Source: Gordonia paraffinivorans NBRC 108238 (GTDB lineage Bacteria; Actinomycetota; Actinomycetes; Mycobacteriales; Mycobacteriaceae). Taken from it: DNA of 64,000 nucleotides. The stretch spans positions 1-64,000 of the forward strand of contig NZ_BAOQ01000011.1 in assembly GCF_000344155.1 (NCBI RefSeq), in the 5' to 3' direction. The notes under the pieces were generated by a model that was not told the DNA's origin, made no database searches, and was given only the letters and a program-made list of their open reading frames with translations. Position 1 is the first letter of the stretch. Each line of letters starts with the position of its first letter. Positions 55,742 to 64,000 of this stretch are shown here, in pieces. A program made the translations under genes and the position numbers.

Positions 55742-56233
55742 TCACACCGACAGATCGCGACGCAGCTTCGCGACGTGCCCGGTGGCACGGACGTTGTACT
55801 GCGCGAGGGCCATCTTGCCGTCCTCGTCGACCAGGAACGTCGAGCGGATGACGCCGGTGACGGTCTTGCCGTACATCTTCTTCTCGCCGAATGCGCCCCA
55901 CTCGGCGAGGACCTTCTTCTCCGGGTCGCTCAGGAGGGGGAAGTTGAGGCCCTCCTTCTCGATGAACTTCTGAAGTTTCGCGGGCTTGTCCGGCGAGATG
56001 CCGAGCACCGCGAGGCCGGCCTCGTTCAGCTCGGCGAGATTGTCGCGAAAATCACACGCCTGCTTGGTGCAGCCCGGGGTGGCGGCCGCCGGGTAGAAGT
56101 ACACGATGACCTTCTGTCCCGCGTAGTCCGACAACGACACCGGATCGCCGTTCGCGTCGGGCAGGGTGAATGCGGGTGCGCGATCACCGACGGACAGACG
56201 CTTTGCCTCCGCGGGGGGAGTGACCTCTGACAT
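55742..56233 (-). CDS. bcp: Bacterioferritin comigratory protein, thiol peroxidase
   Basis: A 163-residue peroxiredoxin of the BCP/PrxQ group, homologue of Rv2521, that reduces hydroperoxides in the cytoplasm. The peroxidatic cysteine is C55 and the resolving cysteine C60, in PAAATPGCTKQACDFRD. LGISPDKPAKLQKF and GVIRSTFLVDEDG are family signatures. The ATG at 56233 has a TAGCCT box 7 nt upstream. In-frame codons further upstream run into a divergent gene and are not conserved. The TetR gene follows after 25 bp. Confidence 0.95.
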   Translation of the reverse strand: MSEVTPPAEAKRLSVGDRAPAFTLPDANGDPVSLSDYAGQKVIVYFYPAAATPGCTKQACDFRDNLAELNEAGLAVLGISPDKPAKLQKFIEKEGLNFPLLSDPEKKVLAEWGAFGEKKMYGKTVTGVIRSTFLVDEDGKMALAQYNVRATGHVAKLRRDLSV

Positions 56234-56240
56234 GCAAGTC

Positions 56241-56246
56241 AGGCTA
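56241..56246 (-). promoter_or_regulatory. -10 box TAGCCT of bcp, leaderless
   Basis: On the minus strand TAGCCT ends 7 nt before the bcp ATG at 56233. Confidence 0.55.
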
Positions 56247-56379
56247 GTCCATGGGCACCTGACGGCACGTGAGGATGTCGTAGCATCGAGTCGCCGCCGT
56301 TCGGCGGCGATCTTGACAGTCAGTGGCGCAGGCGTGAGACCGCGTGCGCCTGCAGCGAGAAGCGCCGGAAGGATGCACA

Positions 56380-56601
56380 GTGGCCGGAGATACCGAACGT
56401 ATCGAGCAGGAGATCGCGAAGGCCCGTGAGGACCTCGCCAACACGCTCGACGCGCTGGCCGAACGGGCGAATCCGCAGCGTCTCGCAGACGACGCGAAGT
56501 CGCGTGCCCTGGCCACCCTGCAGACCCCGGCGGTGAAGTACACGATCGCCGGCGTCGGAGCGCTCGTGCTCGTGCTGGTGGTCCGCAAGATCGTGAGCTG
56601 A
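56380..56601 (+). CDS. DUF3618 small membrane protein, Rv2520c homologue
   Basis: A 73-residue protein: an amphipathic charged N-terminal half (IEQEIAKAREDLANTLDALAERANP) and one C-terminal hydrophobic helix (about 49-68, YTIAGVGALVLVLVVRKI). This is the DUF3618 layout, seen in small envelope or stress-linked proteins. The GTG at 56380 has GGAAGGA upstream. A TAGCAT box at 56281-56286 suggests a leader of about 85 nt. It is divergent from bcp, as in M. tuberculosis. Confidence 0.85.
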   Translation: MAGDTERIEQEIAKAREDLANTLDALAERANPQRLADDAKSRALATLQTPAVKYTIAGVGALVLVLVVRKIVS

Positions 56602-56752
56602 GCCGGCTGCGGGCCGCGTCGGGTCTCCCGCCCGGCGGGGGGGAGAGCATCGGAAAAACCCTCTCCGACCAGGCGATTTCACATCTGGCGAGAGTGTCAT
56701 GTAATGTTCTTTCCCGTCGCCGGGAGGCAAGCCCGACAGCGACAAACGGCAA

Positions 56753-56825
<73 letters not shown>

Positions 56826-56834
56826 CAGAGATTC

Positions 56835-56868
56835 ACAAGACGCCTCGCAGGATTGCGGGGCGTCTTGT
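56835..56868 (+). terminator. Terminator after tRNA-Lys
   Basis: ACAAGACGCC (56835-56844) pairs with GGCGTCTTGT (56859-56868), with a CGC/GCG extension of the stem inside, directly after the tRNA. Confidence 0.75.
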
Positions 56869-56952
56869 GTCATGTCGGCGGGTTTCCGGTCACCGATGAC
56901 CGGACACGCAGACGATCGGATGACGCGCCCCGGTGTTCGTCGCGGATTCTCG

Positions 56953-56958
56953 TACACT
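56953..56958 (+). promoter_or_regulatory. -10 box TACACT of the L,D-transpeptidase operon
   Basis: TACACT matches TANNNT and gives a leader of about 60 nt before the ATG at 57026, which has its own GGCGGGAGAGAG ribosome-binding region. Confidence 0.5.
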
Positions 56959-57025
56959 GGAGCGTGATTCGGGGAGGCAACTGCCGACCAGGTCACAAGA
57001 GTTGGTCGACTCAGGCGGGAGAGAG

Positions 57026-58255
57026 ATGGGTATCGGTCGTACTCGACGGATGCCGCTGATGATCAGTGGTGTTCTGCTCGCGGTCATCGCACTCGTGACG
57101 TCGTGCTCACATGAGGCGTCCTACAGCGACAACGTGACCAGCTCGAGCCTCTTCGACGACCTGCTCAAGCCCGACATCGAGATCTCCACCGAGGACGACA
57201 CCGCCGACGGCGCCAAGCCGCTCGCGGACAACTCCGTCGGGGTCCTGCCGGGCGCGCCGATCACCGTCAAGACCACCGAGGGCACGCTCAAGCGCGTCCT
57301 GATCACCAAGGCCGACGGCACCCCGCTCAAGGGACGCTTCGCCGACGACGACACGGTCTGGACGAGCGCCGAGGCCCTCGGCTACAACCGCACCTACACG
57401 CTCGACGCGGAGGCCATCGGCATCGGCGGCACGGTGAACAAGCGGGTGAGCTTCACCACGAGCAGCCCCAACAACCTCACCCAGGCCTACCTCACGCCGA
57501 GCCCCGGCGAGACCGTCGGCATCGGCCAGCCGGTCGCGGTGAAGTTCGACGAGCCGATCCCGAACCGACGGGCCGCACAGCGGGCGATCAAGGTCACCAC
57601 CGACCCGCCGGTCGAGGGCGCTTTCTACTGGATCAGCGACAGCGAGGTGCGCTGGCGTCCCAAGGAGTTCTGGAAGCCTGGCACCAAGGTGAAGGTCTCC
57701 GTGAACACCTACGGCATCGACCTCGGCGACGGCCTCTACGGCCAGGAGAACGTCAGCACCCACTTCACCATCGGCCGCAAGATGGTCATCACCGCCGACG
57801 ACAACACCAAGCAGGTGGTCTTCGAGCGTGACGGCAAGGTCATCAAGACCATGCCGACGTCGATGGGCAAGCCGGGCGACGAGACCGACAACGGCATCTA
57901 TCTGATCGCCGACAAGCACGACCACATCATCATGGACTCGTCGACCTACGGAGTGCCGACCAACTCGCCGAACGGGTACCGCACCCCGGTCGACTACGCG
58001 ACCCGCATGTCCTACAGCGGCATCTTCTTCCACTCGGCCCCCTGGTCGATGTGGGCGCAGGGCAACACCAACACCAGTCACGGCTGCCTGAACCTGAGCC
58101 CGGAGAACGCGCTGTGGGTCATGAACAACACGCTGCGCGGTGACCCGGTCATCGTGAAGAACACCACGGGCGGCACGCTGTCCGGCACCGACGGACTCGG
58201 TGACTGGAACATCCCGTGGGAGCAGTGGCGCAAGGGCAACGCGGACCAGGCCTAG
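57026..58255 (+). CDS. L,D-transpeptidase lipoprotein, LdtMt2 (Rv2518c) homologue
   Basis: A 409-residue exported enzyme that makes 3-3 peptidoglycan cross-links. A signal peptide (residues 1-26) ends in the lipobox LVTSC, so C27 is probably lipidated. Two immunoglobulin-like domains cover about 60-250. The YkuD catalytic domain follows, with FFHSAPW (catalytic His region near 336) and SHGCLNLSPENA, where the nucleophile is C354, the same number as in LdtMt2. The position near bcp and the DUF3618 gene matches M. tuberculosis. The ATG at 57026 is chosen for its ribosome-binding site and signal peptide. The DUF4185 gene follows after 6 bp, so they are co-transcribed. Confidence 0.96.
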   Translation: MGIGRTRRMPLMISGVLLAVIALVTSCSHEASYSDNVTSSSLFDDLLKPDIEISTEDDTADGAKPLADNSVGVLPGAPITVKTTEGTLKRVLITKADGTPLKGRFADDDTVWTSAEALGYNRTYTLDAEAIGIGGTVNKRVSFTTSSPNNLTQAYLTPSPGETVGIGQPVAVKFDEPIPNRRAAQRAIKVTTDPPVEGAFYWISDSEVRWRPKEFWKPGTKVKVSVNTYGIDLGDGLYGQENVSTHFTIGRKMVITADDNTKQVVFERDGKVIKTMPTSMGKPGDETDNGIYLIADKHDHIIMDSSTYGVPTNSPNGYRTPVDYATRMSYSGIFFHSAPWSMWAQGNTNTSHGCLNLSPENALWVMNNTLRGDPVIVKNTTGGTLSGTDGLGDWNIPWEQWRKGNADQA

Positions 58256-58261
58256 ACACAC

Positions 58262-59779
58262 ATGAGACGGTCGATCCTCCGTTCCGCCGGCACTCGCTGG
58301 CTCGCCGCGGCCGTCGTCGCCGGAACCACACTGGGCGGGACCACCGCCGCCGCCCACGCGGAGCCGAAGCCGCAGCGAGAGCTGCCGAGTTCCGGCTGCG
58401 AGGCCGACCTGCCGCCGGAGCGCAAGCCCATCCCCGGAAATCCGCTGGACCTGCTCCCGCGCCTCCCGGACCGGCTGTCCATCCCGCTGCCGTACCCGCG
58501 AATCCTGCCCGTGCCCGAGCCGGCACCGGAGAAGCCCGTGGTGCGCATCCCGTCGGAGCCGCCGCCGAAGGACCCGTGTTCGGACCCGTGCCCGGATATC
58601 ACCGACCCGCCCAAGCCCAAGCCGGGTGCCGGTGGGCCCGCGCTGAGCCTCGAGTTCCCCAAGATCACCCTCGACCCGGCGCCCAAGAACATCCCGGTCC
58701 CGGTGCCCAACCCGAACCCGCCGCCGCTGCCGCCCCGTCCCGCGAAGGTGAACCCCGGCGTCGACGCGGGTCCGGTCGCGCCCAAGCCGACCCCGCCGCG
58801 GGTCTCGGGACTCGAGTGGGTCGGCACCGTGACGGGCCAGGGCTCGACGAGCCGCACCGACAAGCGCTGGCAGATCAACGGCACCGACCTGGGGATCATG
58901 TGGGAGGCCGAGCCGGACAAGGTCGCGATCGTCTTCGGCGACACCTTCGGCAAGGGCTTCCGTCCGCCCGGCGCCAACGGTCGTGACTGGCGCAGCAACG
59001 TGCTTGGGTTCTCGTCGGACAAGGACCTCTCCGATGGCCTGTTCATCGACACGATGATCCAGGACAGCCGCTGCCACGCGGCCGAACTGCTGAGCGCCCG
59101 GCGTATCGACCACTACGAGATCACCGTCATCCCGACCTCGGGCTTCGCGGTCGGCGACCGGCAGTACATGAGCTACATGTCGGTGCGGACGTGGGGAGAG
59201 ATCCCGGGTCTGTGGCTGACCAACTACGGCGGCCTGGCCTACTCCGACGACGGCGGTTCGACGTGGGTCAAGGATCCGTACGCGCGTTGGGACAACATCT
59301 TCGGCGTCAGCCAGTTCCAGGTGTCGTCCATGGTCCCGAAGGGCGACCACGTGTACATGTTCGGCACGCCCAACGGGCGTATCGGCTCGGTGGGTGTCGC
59401 CCGCGTGCACCGCGACCACATCCTGAACAAGACCGCCTACCAGTACTGGCGTGACGGCAAGTGGGTTCCGGCGCGCGACGGCAACGCGGCGTCGGTGATC
59501 ATCGGCGGCCCGGCCGGCGAGATCAACGTCCGCTACGACGAGTCGACCGACCGCTGGCAGATGACCTATCTCGACGCGTTCCGGGGCGCGATCGTCCTGC
59601 GTAAGGCCCGGGAGCCGCAGGGCCTGTGGTCGGAGCCGTCGGAGCTCGTCCACTCGTCGAAGTACGCCCAGCTGTACGGCGGGTTCATGCACCCGTGGTC
59701 GGCGGGTGAGGACCTGTACTTCACCCTGTCGACCTGGACCGACTACAACGTCTCGCTGATGCGGGCGCGCGTTCGCTGA
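58262..59779 (+). CDS. Secreted DUF4185 protein, possible endo-D-arabinanase
   Basis: A 505-residue exported protein. The signal peptide ends at about residue 33 (TTAAAHA before EPKP). Residues about 40-185 are a proline-rich linker with many PxP units. The C-terminal domain (about 190-505) has the DUF4185 pattern, GTDLGIMWE, VFGDTFGKGF, WRSNVLGFSSD and WLTNYGGLAYSDDGGSTW, and predicts a five-bladed propeller. Members of DUF4185 have been shown to cleave mycobacterial D-arabinan (glycoside hydrolase family 183), so trimming of arabinogalactan or lipoarabinomannan is a plausible role. Co-transcription with the L,D-transpeptidase supports a cell-wall job. The specific activity of this protein is not proven by sequence. 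Confidence 0.85.
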   Translation: MRRSILRSAGTRWLAAAVVAGTTLGGTTAAAHAEPKPQRELPSSGCEADLPPERKPIPGNPLDLLPRLPDRLSIPLPYPRILPVPEPAPEKPVVRIPSEPPPKDPCSDPCPDITDPPKPKPGAGGPALSLEFPKITLDPAPKNIPVPVPNPNPPPLPPRPAKVNPGVDAGPVAPKPTPPRVSGLEWVGTVTGQGSTSRTDKRWQINGTDLGIMWEAEPDKVAIVFGDTFGKGFRPPGANGRDWRSNVLGFSSDKDLSDGLFIDTMIQDSRCHAAELLSARRIDHYEITVIPTSGFAVGDRQYMSYMSVRTWGEIPGLWLTNYGGLAYSDDGGSTWVKDPYARWDNIFGVSQFQVSSMVPKGDHVYMFGTPNGRIGSVGVARVHRDHILNKTAYQYWRDGKWVPARDGNAASVIIGGPAGEINVRYDESTDRWQMTYLDAFRGAIVLRKAREPQGLWSEPSELVHSSKYAQLYGGFMHPWSAGEDLYFTLSTWTDYNVSLMRARVR

Positions 59780-60069
59780 GTCGCGTCCCCGCGCCGGTCG
59801 GTCTCATCTGACTTCGAACGTCCTCGGCGTAGCGCTGATCGGGCGGATTCTGCATCGCCGTCGCGGGCGCTGCCGTGGTGGACGAGATCGTCGAGTCGCA
59901 TAGCGCTCGAGATCGTCTTTCCACCTCGGCGGAGCCGCCAGGCGAACGACCGCACACATTCCGCACCGGGGATCGGTGATCGACGCGAGCGGGATGGGGC
60001 GAGGTCCGCCTCGAACACACGGCGGTTCCCGGTGCGCACGAGGGTGCGCGGCCGTGAGAGGAGGGACGC
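59780..60069 (+). other. Spacer with no recognisable gene
   Basis: I find no reading frame with family similarity in these 290 bp. Several short open frames occur on both strands, but none has a start with a ribosome-binding site or promoter. It may contain decayed sequence, as the next kilobase does. Confidence 0.4.
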
Positions 60070-60165
60070 TCAGTCCTTGGGGCCCGGGATTCCGAGGAAG
60101 AACCCGATCCCGATGATCAGGCAGGAGACCAGAGCGACCACGAACATGACCCAGTAGGCAGGCAT
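60070..60165 (-). CDS. 31-residue membrane miniprotein
   Basis: ATG at 60165 to TGA at 60070 encodes 31 residues beginning MPAYWVMFVVALVSC and ending FFLGIPGPKD. One hydrophobic helix spans about residues 4-25. The third codon position is G or C in 28 of 31 codons, as expected for a real gene in this genome. I see no strong ribosome-binding site. The function is unknown; single-helix proteins of this size often bind membrane complexes. Confidence 0.55.
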   Translation of the reverse strand: MPAYWVMFVVALVSCLIIGIGFFLGIPGPKD

Positions 60166-60239
60166 GTCGGTGACGTTACTGCGGGAGAACCGCCACCGCA
60201 GCAACTCTGGGACTATTGGGGGCCAAGGACCCGGAAGCG

Positions 60240-60720
60240 GTGGGTAACAAGGACGGATGGGACGCCGGGACCTTCGACGCGGGCGCGAGATCCGTCAGTC
60301 GGCGGCGTCGGCGGAGACCCGATTTGAGGTTGTCCTCGTCGAGCCCCCAGATCGACGACGGGACAGACCAATCCGCCTCGAGGGCGGTCCCGAGGATCGC
60401 GGGGTCGTCGGTGTTGAGGCTGACCGGCACACCCGGTGGGCACAGGCGAGGCAGCGGGTGCGCGTCCCACGATCGGTAGAGCCTGAGCGAGATGTTGGAC
60501 CGCGGCCACACGCCGAGCGGGACCTCTTCGTCACGCAACCTCGCCAGCAGATCGGGGGCCTCGACCGCGCGCCCCGTGGTCGACCCGCTCGGCATGTAGG
60601 AGGTCGACAGCGTCGCGCACGCCTTCGGGCCGACGACTCGCCGGCGTGGACGATCCGATGGAGGCCGTGCGACCGTGCCAGCGCGGAGGCATCGGTTGGC
60701 GGCGTTCGGCAAGGTGTCAT
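60240..60720 (-). pseudogene. Decayed adenosine deaminase, C-terminal part
   Basis: Two minus-strand frames together give the C-terminal half of an adenosine/adenine deaminase. ARSHGLHRIVHAGE, the catalytic His-Ala-Gly-Glu motif, lies in one frame (near 60640-60680). LLARLRDEEVPLGVWPRSN, HPLPRL and GVPVSLNTDDPAILGT, with the zinc-binding aspartate region, lie in another frame (near 60350-60560). A frameshift therefore separates the two motifs. The HG(I/V)R segment between them is degraded and the last helices are scrambled. No N-terminal part with the HxH zinc motif is found upstream. It is a fragment that has lost function. Confidence 0.82.
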
Positions 60721-60990
60721 CCGCGCGTCACGCCCTTCCTCACCGGTACGAGCTGCCGGTGAGGTGGTGGCTGTCTGTGGCAACAGAGTTCCGAAGAAGT
60801 CAGAGGAGACGGCGGCTTCAATTGACCTTCGGCGCCATGGAGAGTCTCGGTGGCACCTACGGATTTTGGTCCCAATCTTGGCCCGTCGGACCGGTGCTTC
60901 GTCGGGAAGGATGACTCGTGACGATCCGCCTTTCTGCCTGAAACGGCGAAGTCGTCGGTAGGTGAAGAACTGAGGCACAAGGGGCGGCGA

Positions 60991-62784
60991 GTGGTGACTG
61001 AACGTGCGACGGCATTTCTTGCGGATCAGATAGACGAGTTGCAGTTCCTTCCGCTGCTGAATGGCGACTGTACGGCTGGTGTGTCCCTTGCTGAGGGGGG
61101 CTTACGGTTCGAGGTTTCGGTCGGGAGAGAGACGCTCGTCTCGATCTTCGATGGCCAGACATGGGTCCCGGTTGAGGAGGACGAGGACGGGGCCACAGAA
61201 TTCGGTCTGTGGACGCCTCTGGTTCCACACGACTTTCGTAACCTCGACGTCACCGACGATGACCTCGTCGACGAGCAGCTCTTCAGGACTTACGAGGAAA
61301 ATGCCGATCTCGCAAACTGGGTCGCCACTCTGGTAGCTGCAGGATGGCGGGTCAGCGTACGACATACGGGTGACGGTGCCGTGGCCGAGGTGCATGTTGC
61401 CGCGTCTGCGCCGGACGTCGACGAGGGCCGCGCTGGCGTCGCGTGCCATGCTTTGAGGCTTCCGTCCGGAATCAGCGAGATTGAAGCAGTCTGGGTTAGG
61501 CATTCGGGACTCGACAGTTGGGGTTTCCAGGACGAGGCCGAGGTAGCTGCCGGGAACGGAGAGCGACAGAGGGTACCAATTGACCGACTGCTCACCTATG
61601 TCATTGCGTGTGCTCCCTCGTGGTGCCTCGCCCCGGGGCTCGACTCACCGGTAGATCGGCGCGCTGGCGGTCACGATATGAAGAGTTCGATTGTGGCCGA
61701 GATCTGGAAGCCGACGACGCGCTCGCATCACGAAATCCGCAATTGTCGAGCGGCAGTGGCCAAGTGGTCTGAGGACCATGGCTTCAGCGAGCCGCTCGAA
61801 CCGGCTTTGCCCCAGAAGGTACAACGATTTCTAGATGATCTGAACGAGGGAAACACCGGGTACTACTTACTCGAGTTCGACAATGGTGACTGTTACCTAG
61901 GGCAGTCGAAATCGATTGCAGACCGTCTGAAGGGTCACCGGGTCAATCGCAGTGACATTAGGTCCATCCGGGTGAAACCCGACTCCGTCGCACGAACGCT
62001 GACAGACCCGTTACGACACCTCCTCGAAAACGAAGCGACGCTGATAAACAGCATCCAGTTGGCCAGACTGCCGGCGCGAAACAAGGCTCAGATGACCTAT
62101 ATCAGCGAGCAGCGCTCGCTGGACGAGATCTTCAAGGACTGTGAGACCACCGTTGCTGACTGGTTGTCGAGACCAGCGCAGGTAAACCGCACGTTTGATG
62201 CTGACGGGCGCACGGTGCCGCTCGAACCGAGCCAACGCGCACCGTGGGAGACAAGTTACGAACTCTGGTGCGAGCGAACCGGCGACGACGCCGATACGGT
62301 GCGGTCCCTGTATCGCACCTACATGGAGTTGTGTCTCCCGCTCCCACGGCGGACGGAGTATGCGTACTGGGTGCTGAGTGCGCCGGAGAAAATTCCATAC
62401 TTCCGCTCAATCTCGAACCTCACAATCGGGTTCACTGAGGCCTTCCGGCTGATGATGGACACGGACGGATCCCTCTCCGGAATGGTCCAGGTTAACGGAG
62501 TCGAGCTGTTGGGTGAGGAGATGTCTGACACCGCTCTGGTTCGTTTCATGCGGCAGCACCCGGGAGTCAGTGTTACGGAGGCGCCATATCAGGCATCGGG
62601 CCCGTTCAATCTTCTGGTGTGGGCACCGAACCTGCAGTCGCTTGTCGACCTCTTCCAAGATGCGACCTTCCTGAGGTCGGCGGCGACTGCGGCGATACAT
62701 CTAATGCGGGCGAGTAGGGCCGGGAACATTCGGACCGCACATAATCCCATCCTCGTCGATGCGATCCTTTCGGACCAAAGCTGA
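60991..62784 (+). CDS. Large protein with internal GIY-YIG nuclease-like domain
   Basis: A 597-residue protein that I do not recognise as a whole. Residues 1-275 are acidic and mixed alpha/beta with no known motif. A GIY-YIG-like module starts at G290: G290-Y291-Y292 and Y302-L303-G304-Q305 stand for GIY and YIG. R312 in ADRLKGH is the conserved arginine, and LLENEATLINS (E346/E348) with ARNK supplies the metal-binding glutamate and the asparagine seen in UvrC-type modules. Residues 390-597 are again of unknown fold. GC content and codon use are lower than in neighbours, suggesting transfer. The GTG at 60991 has AAGGGG upstream; the next codon is also GTG. It lies between a pseudogene and hisD. 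A defence or mobile-element nuclease is possible. Confidence 0.72.
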   Translation: MVTERATAFLADQIDELQFLPLLNGDCTAGVSLAEGGLRFEVSVGRETLVSIFDGQTWVPVEEDEDGATEFGLWTPLVPHDFRNLDVTDDDLVDEQLFRTYEENADLANWVATLVAAGWRVSVRHTGDGAVAEVHVAASAPDVDEGRAGVACHALRLPSGISEIEAVWVRHSGLDSWGFQDEAEVAAGNGERQRVPIDRLLTYVIACAPSWCLAPGLDSPVDRRAGGHDMKSSIVAEIWKPTTRSHHEIRNCRAAVAKWSEDHGFSEPLEPALPQKVQRFLDDLNEGNTGYYLLEFDNGDCYLGQSKSIADRLKGHRVNRSDIRSIRVKPDSVARTLTDPLRHLLENEATLINSIQLARLPARNKAQMTYISEQRSLDEIFKDCETTVADWLSRPAQVNRTFDADGRTVPLEPSQRAPWETSYELWCERTGDDADTVRSLYRTYMELCLPLPRRTEYAYWVLSAPEKIPYFRSISNLTIGFTEAFRLMMDTDGSLSGMVQVNGVELLGEEMSDTALVRFMRQHPGVSVTEAPYQASGPFNLLVWAPNLQSLVDLFQDATFLRSAATAAIHLMRASRAGNIRTAHNPILVDAILSDQS

Positions 62785-62987
62785 AATCGGGGCGCCGGTC
62801 TGGTCGACGTGACACAGCTGCTACCCGGAGTGCGTCTGCTCAGCTGTTCTCAGCTAGTTCCGAGTCCTAATCGATGCCGGTGATGCAGTGTCGTGGGAGC
62901 GTGCCGTGCCCAGTGTTCGGAAAGGCGGCCCAGGAGGCTGGTCGTCGCCTTGTCACCCGCACGGAAAACCCACTGGCCGCCGACCCG

Positions 62988-62993
62988 TATCCT
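62988..62993 (+). promoter_or_regulatory. -10 box TATCCT of hisD
   Basis: TATCCT matches TANNNT and gives a leader of about 30 nt before hisD, whose ATG at 63029 has AGGAGAG at good spacing. The rest of the spacer 62785-62987 shows no gene. Confidence 0.5.
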
Positions 62994-63028
62994 GGATGGG
63001 TAAATTCCCGCACCGACCAGGAGAGATC

Positions 63029-64000
63029 ATGCTCGCCCGAATTGACCTGCGCGGTAGCACGCCGACGCTCGCCGAACTGCGTCGCGCGCTTCCCCGTGGG
63101 GGCACCGACGTCAATGCCGTCCTCGACACGGTGACGCCGGTGGTGCATGCGGTCGCCGAGAAGGGCACGCCCGCCGCACTGGAGTTCGGGGAGAAGTTCG
63201 ACGGCATCAGGCCGCCCTCGGTGCGCGTCCCGGCGAAGGTCATCGCCGAGGCGCTCGAGGGACTCGACCCCCAGGTCGCCGACGCGCTGCGCGAGTCGAT
63301 CACCCGCGCCCGCAAGGTCCACGCCGACCAGCGTCGGGAGACCACCCACACCCAGGTCGCCGACGGCGGCGTGGTCAGCGAGAAGTGGATCCCGGTCCGC
63401 CGGGTCGGCCTCTACGTCCCGGGTGGCAATGCGGTCTACCCGTCGTCGGTCGTGATGAACGTCGTCCCGGCGCAGGAGGCCGGCGTCGGATCGCTCGTCG
63501 TCGCCTCGCCCCCGCAGAGGGACTTCGGCGGCTGGCCGCATCCGACCATCCTCGCCGCGTGCGCGCTCCTCGGCGTCGACGAGGTGTGGGCCGTCGGCGG
63601 CGCCCAGGGCATCGCGCTGCTGGCCTACGGCGGCGCCGACACCGACCAGGCCGACGAGCCCAACGCGGTCCTCGACCCGGTCGACCTCATCACCGGCCCC
63701 GGCAACATCTACGTCACCGCCGCCAAGCGGCTCTGCCGCAGCGTCGTCGGCATCGACTCGGAGGCCGGGCCCACCGAGATCGCGATCCTCGCCGACGACT
63801 CCGCAGATCCCGGCATCCTCGCCTCCGACCTGATCAGCCAGGCCGAACACGACGTGCTCGCCGCATCGGTGCTCGTCACCGACAGCGTCGAACTCGCCGA
63901 CGCCGTCGACGCGGCCGTCGAGCAGCAGGCCGCCGCCACCAAGCACCGCGAGCGCGTCGTCACCGCGCTGTCGGGGGAGCAGTCCGGCATCGTCCTCGTC
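63029..64000 (+). CDS. hisD: Histidinol dehydrogenase, 5' part (runs off the window)
   Basis: The first 324 codons of a zinc enzyme (usually about 440 residues, Rv1599) that oxidises L-histidinol to L-histidine, the last two steps of histidine synthesis. Visible signatures are [54 protein letters not shown], and [10 protein letters not shown] followed by DLISQAEHD, where the family's zinc-binding Gln and His lie. The reading frame is open at 64000, so the C-terminal third is outside the window. The ATG at 63029 is supported by its ribosome-binding site. It probably heads the his operon. Confidence 0.96.
   Translation, partial: MLARIDLRGSTPTLAELRRALPRGGTDVNAVLDTVTPVVHAVAEKGTPAALEFGEKFDGIRPPSVRVPAKVIAEALEGLDPQVADALRESITRARKVHADQRRETTHTQVADGGVVSEKWIPVRRVGLYVPGGNAVYPSSVVMNVVPAQEAGVGSLVVASPPQRDFGGWPHPTILAACALLGVDEVWAVGGAQGIALLAYGGADTDQADEPNAVLDPVDLITGPGNIYVTAAKRLCRSVVGIDSEAGPTEIAILADDSADPGILASDLISQAEHDVLAASVLVTDSVELADAVDAAVEQQAAATKHRERVVTALSGEQSGIVLV

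Noticed and set aside
62867..63946. 359-residue minus-strand frame opposite hisD
   Set aside because: hisD on the plus strand is unmistakable. The minus frame has no motif.

Overview
The window comes from a high-GC mycolic-acid actinobacterium of the order Mycobacteriales. A Gordonia- or Rhodococcus-like genome fits best, but the genus is an inference. The evidence is very high third-position GC, frequent GTG starts, a single-polypeptide type I fatty acid synthase followed by acpS, a GlgE/GlgB alpha-glucan pair, an LdtMt2-like L,D-transpeptidase, a WS/DGAT acyltransferase, NucS in place of MutS/MutL-type repair, and long stretches of gene order that match Mycobacterium tuberculosis.

Positions 1-9.6 kb: universal stress protein, glutaminase-STAS, nucS, a DivIVA-like coiled-coil protein, methylmalonyl-CoA epimerase divergent from a thiolase, then a small DUF3817 membrane protein, a thiamine-binding-like protein, an MFS transporter and a thioredoxin-TPR protein. 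Positions 9.6-18.2 kb (minus strand): glgE-glgB, dinG, and pncB-pncA for NAD salvage. Positions 18.2-27 kb (plus strand, with a minus-strand pair at the end): clpS, a DUF2017 gene, a P1 peptidase, the mec-cysO-cysM cysteine pathway, a rhomboid protease, murI, an Rv1339-like metallo-beta-lactamase-fold protein and rph-rdgB. These follow the order of the Rv1331-Rv1343c block of M. tuberculosis.

Positions 27.1-29.7 kb look accessory. A tRNA-Leu is followed by a WS/DGAT gene of lower GC and by an acidic, internally repeated hypothetical protein. Positions 29.8-36.6 kb carry a methyltransferase, a DUF1206 protein, an opgC-like acyltransferase overlapping a trans-sulfuration enzyme, and a FadD15-like acyl-CoA synthetase. 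Positions 36.8-44.9 kb carry a DEAD-box helicase, a rhodanese-like protein without its catalytic cysteine, a 1389-residue SF1 helicase ending in a restriction-endonuclease-like domain, and an overlapping HIT/sirtuin pair. Positions 45.4-56.6 kb hold fas-acpS, a TetR regulator, bcp and a DUF3618 gene. Positions 56.7-59.8 kb hold tRNA-Lys and a cell-wall pair, an L,D-transpeptidase lipoprotein and a secreted DUF4185 protein. The end of the window contains a decayed adenosine deaminase, an unusual 597-residue GIY-YIG protein of lower GC, and the 5' part of hisD.

Two features stand out across the window. At least eleven genes have a TANNNT -10 box ending only 5-7 nt before the start codon and no Shine-Dalgarno sequence, which is the signature of leaderless transcription. 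CysO is encoded with a cysteine after its terminal Gly-Gly, so the primary product already looks like the CysO-cysteine adduct that its neighbour Mec cleaves. The best candidates for an undescribed system are the GIY-YIG protein (60991-62784) and the SF1 helicase-nuclease (39371-43540).
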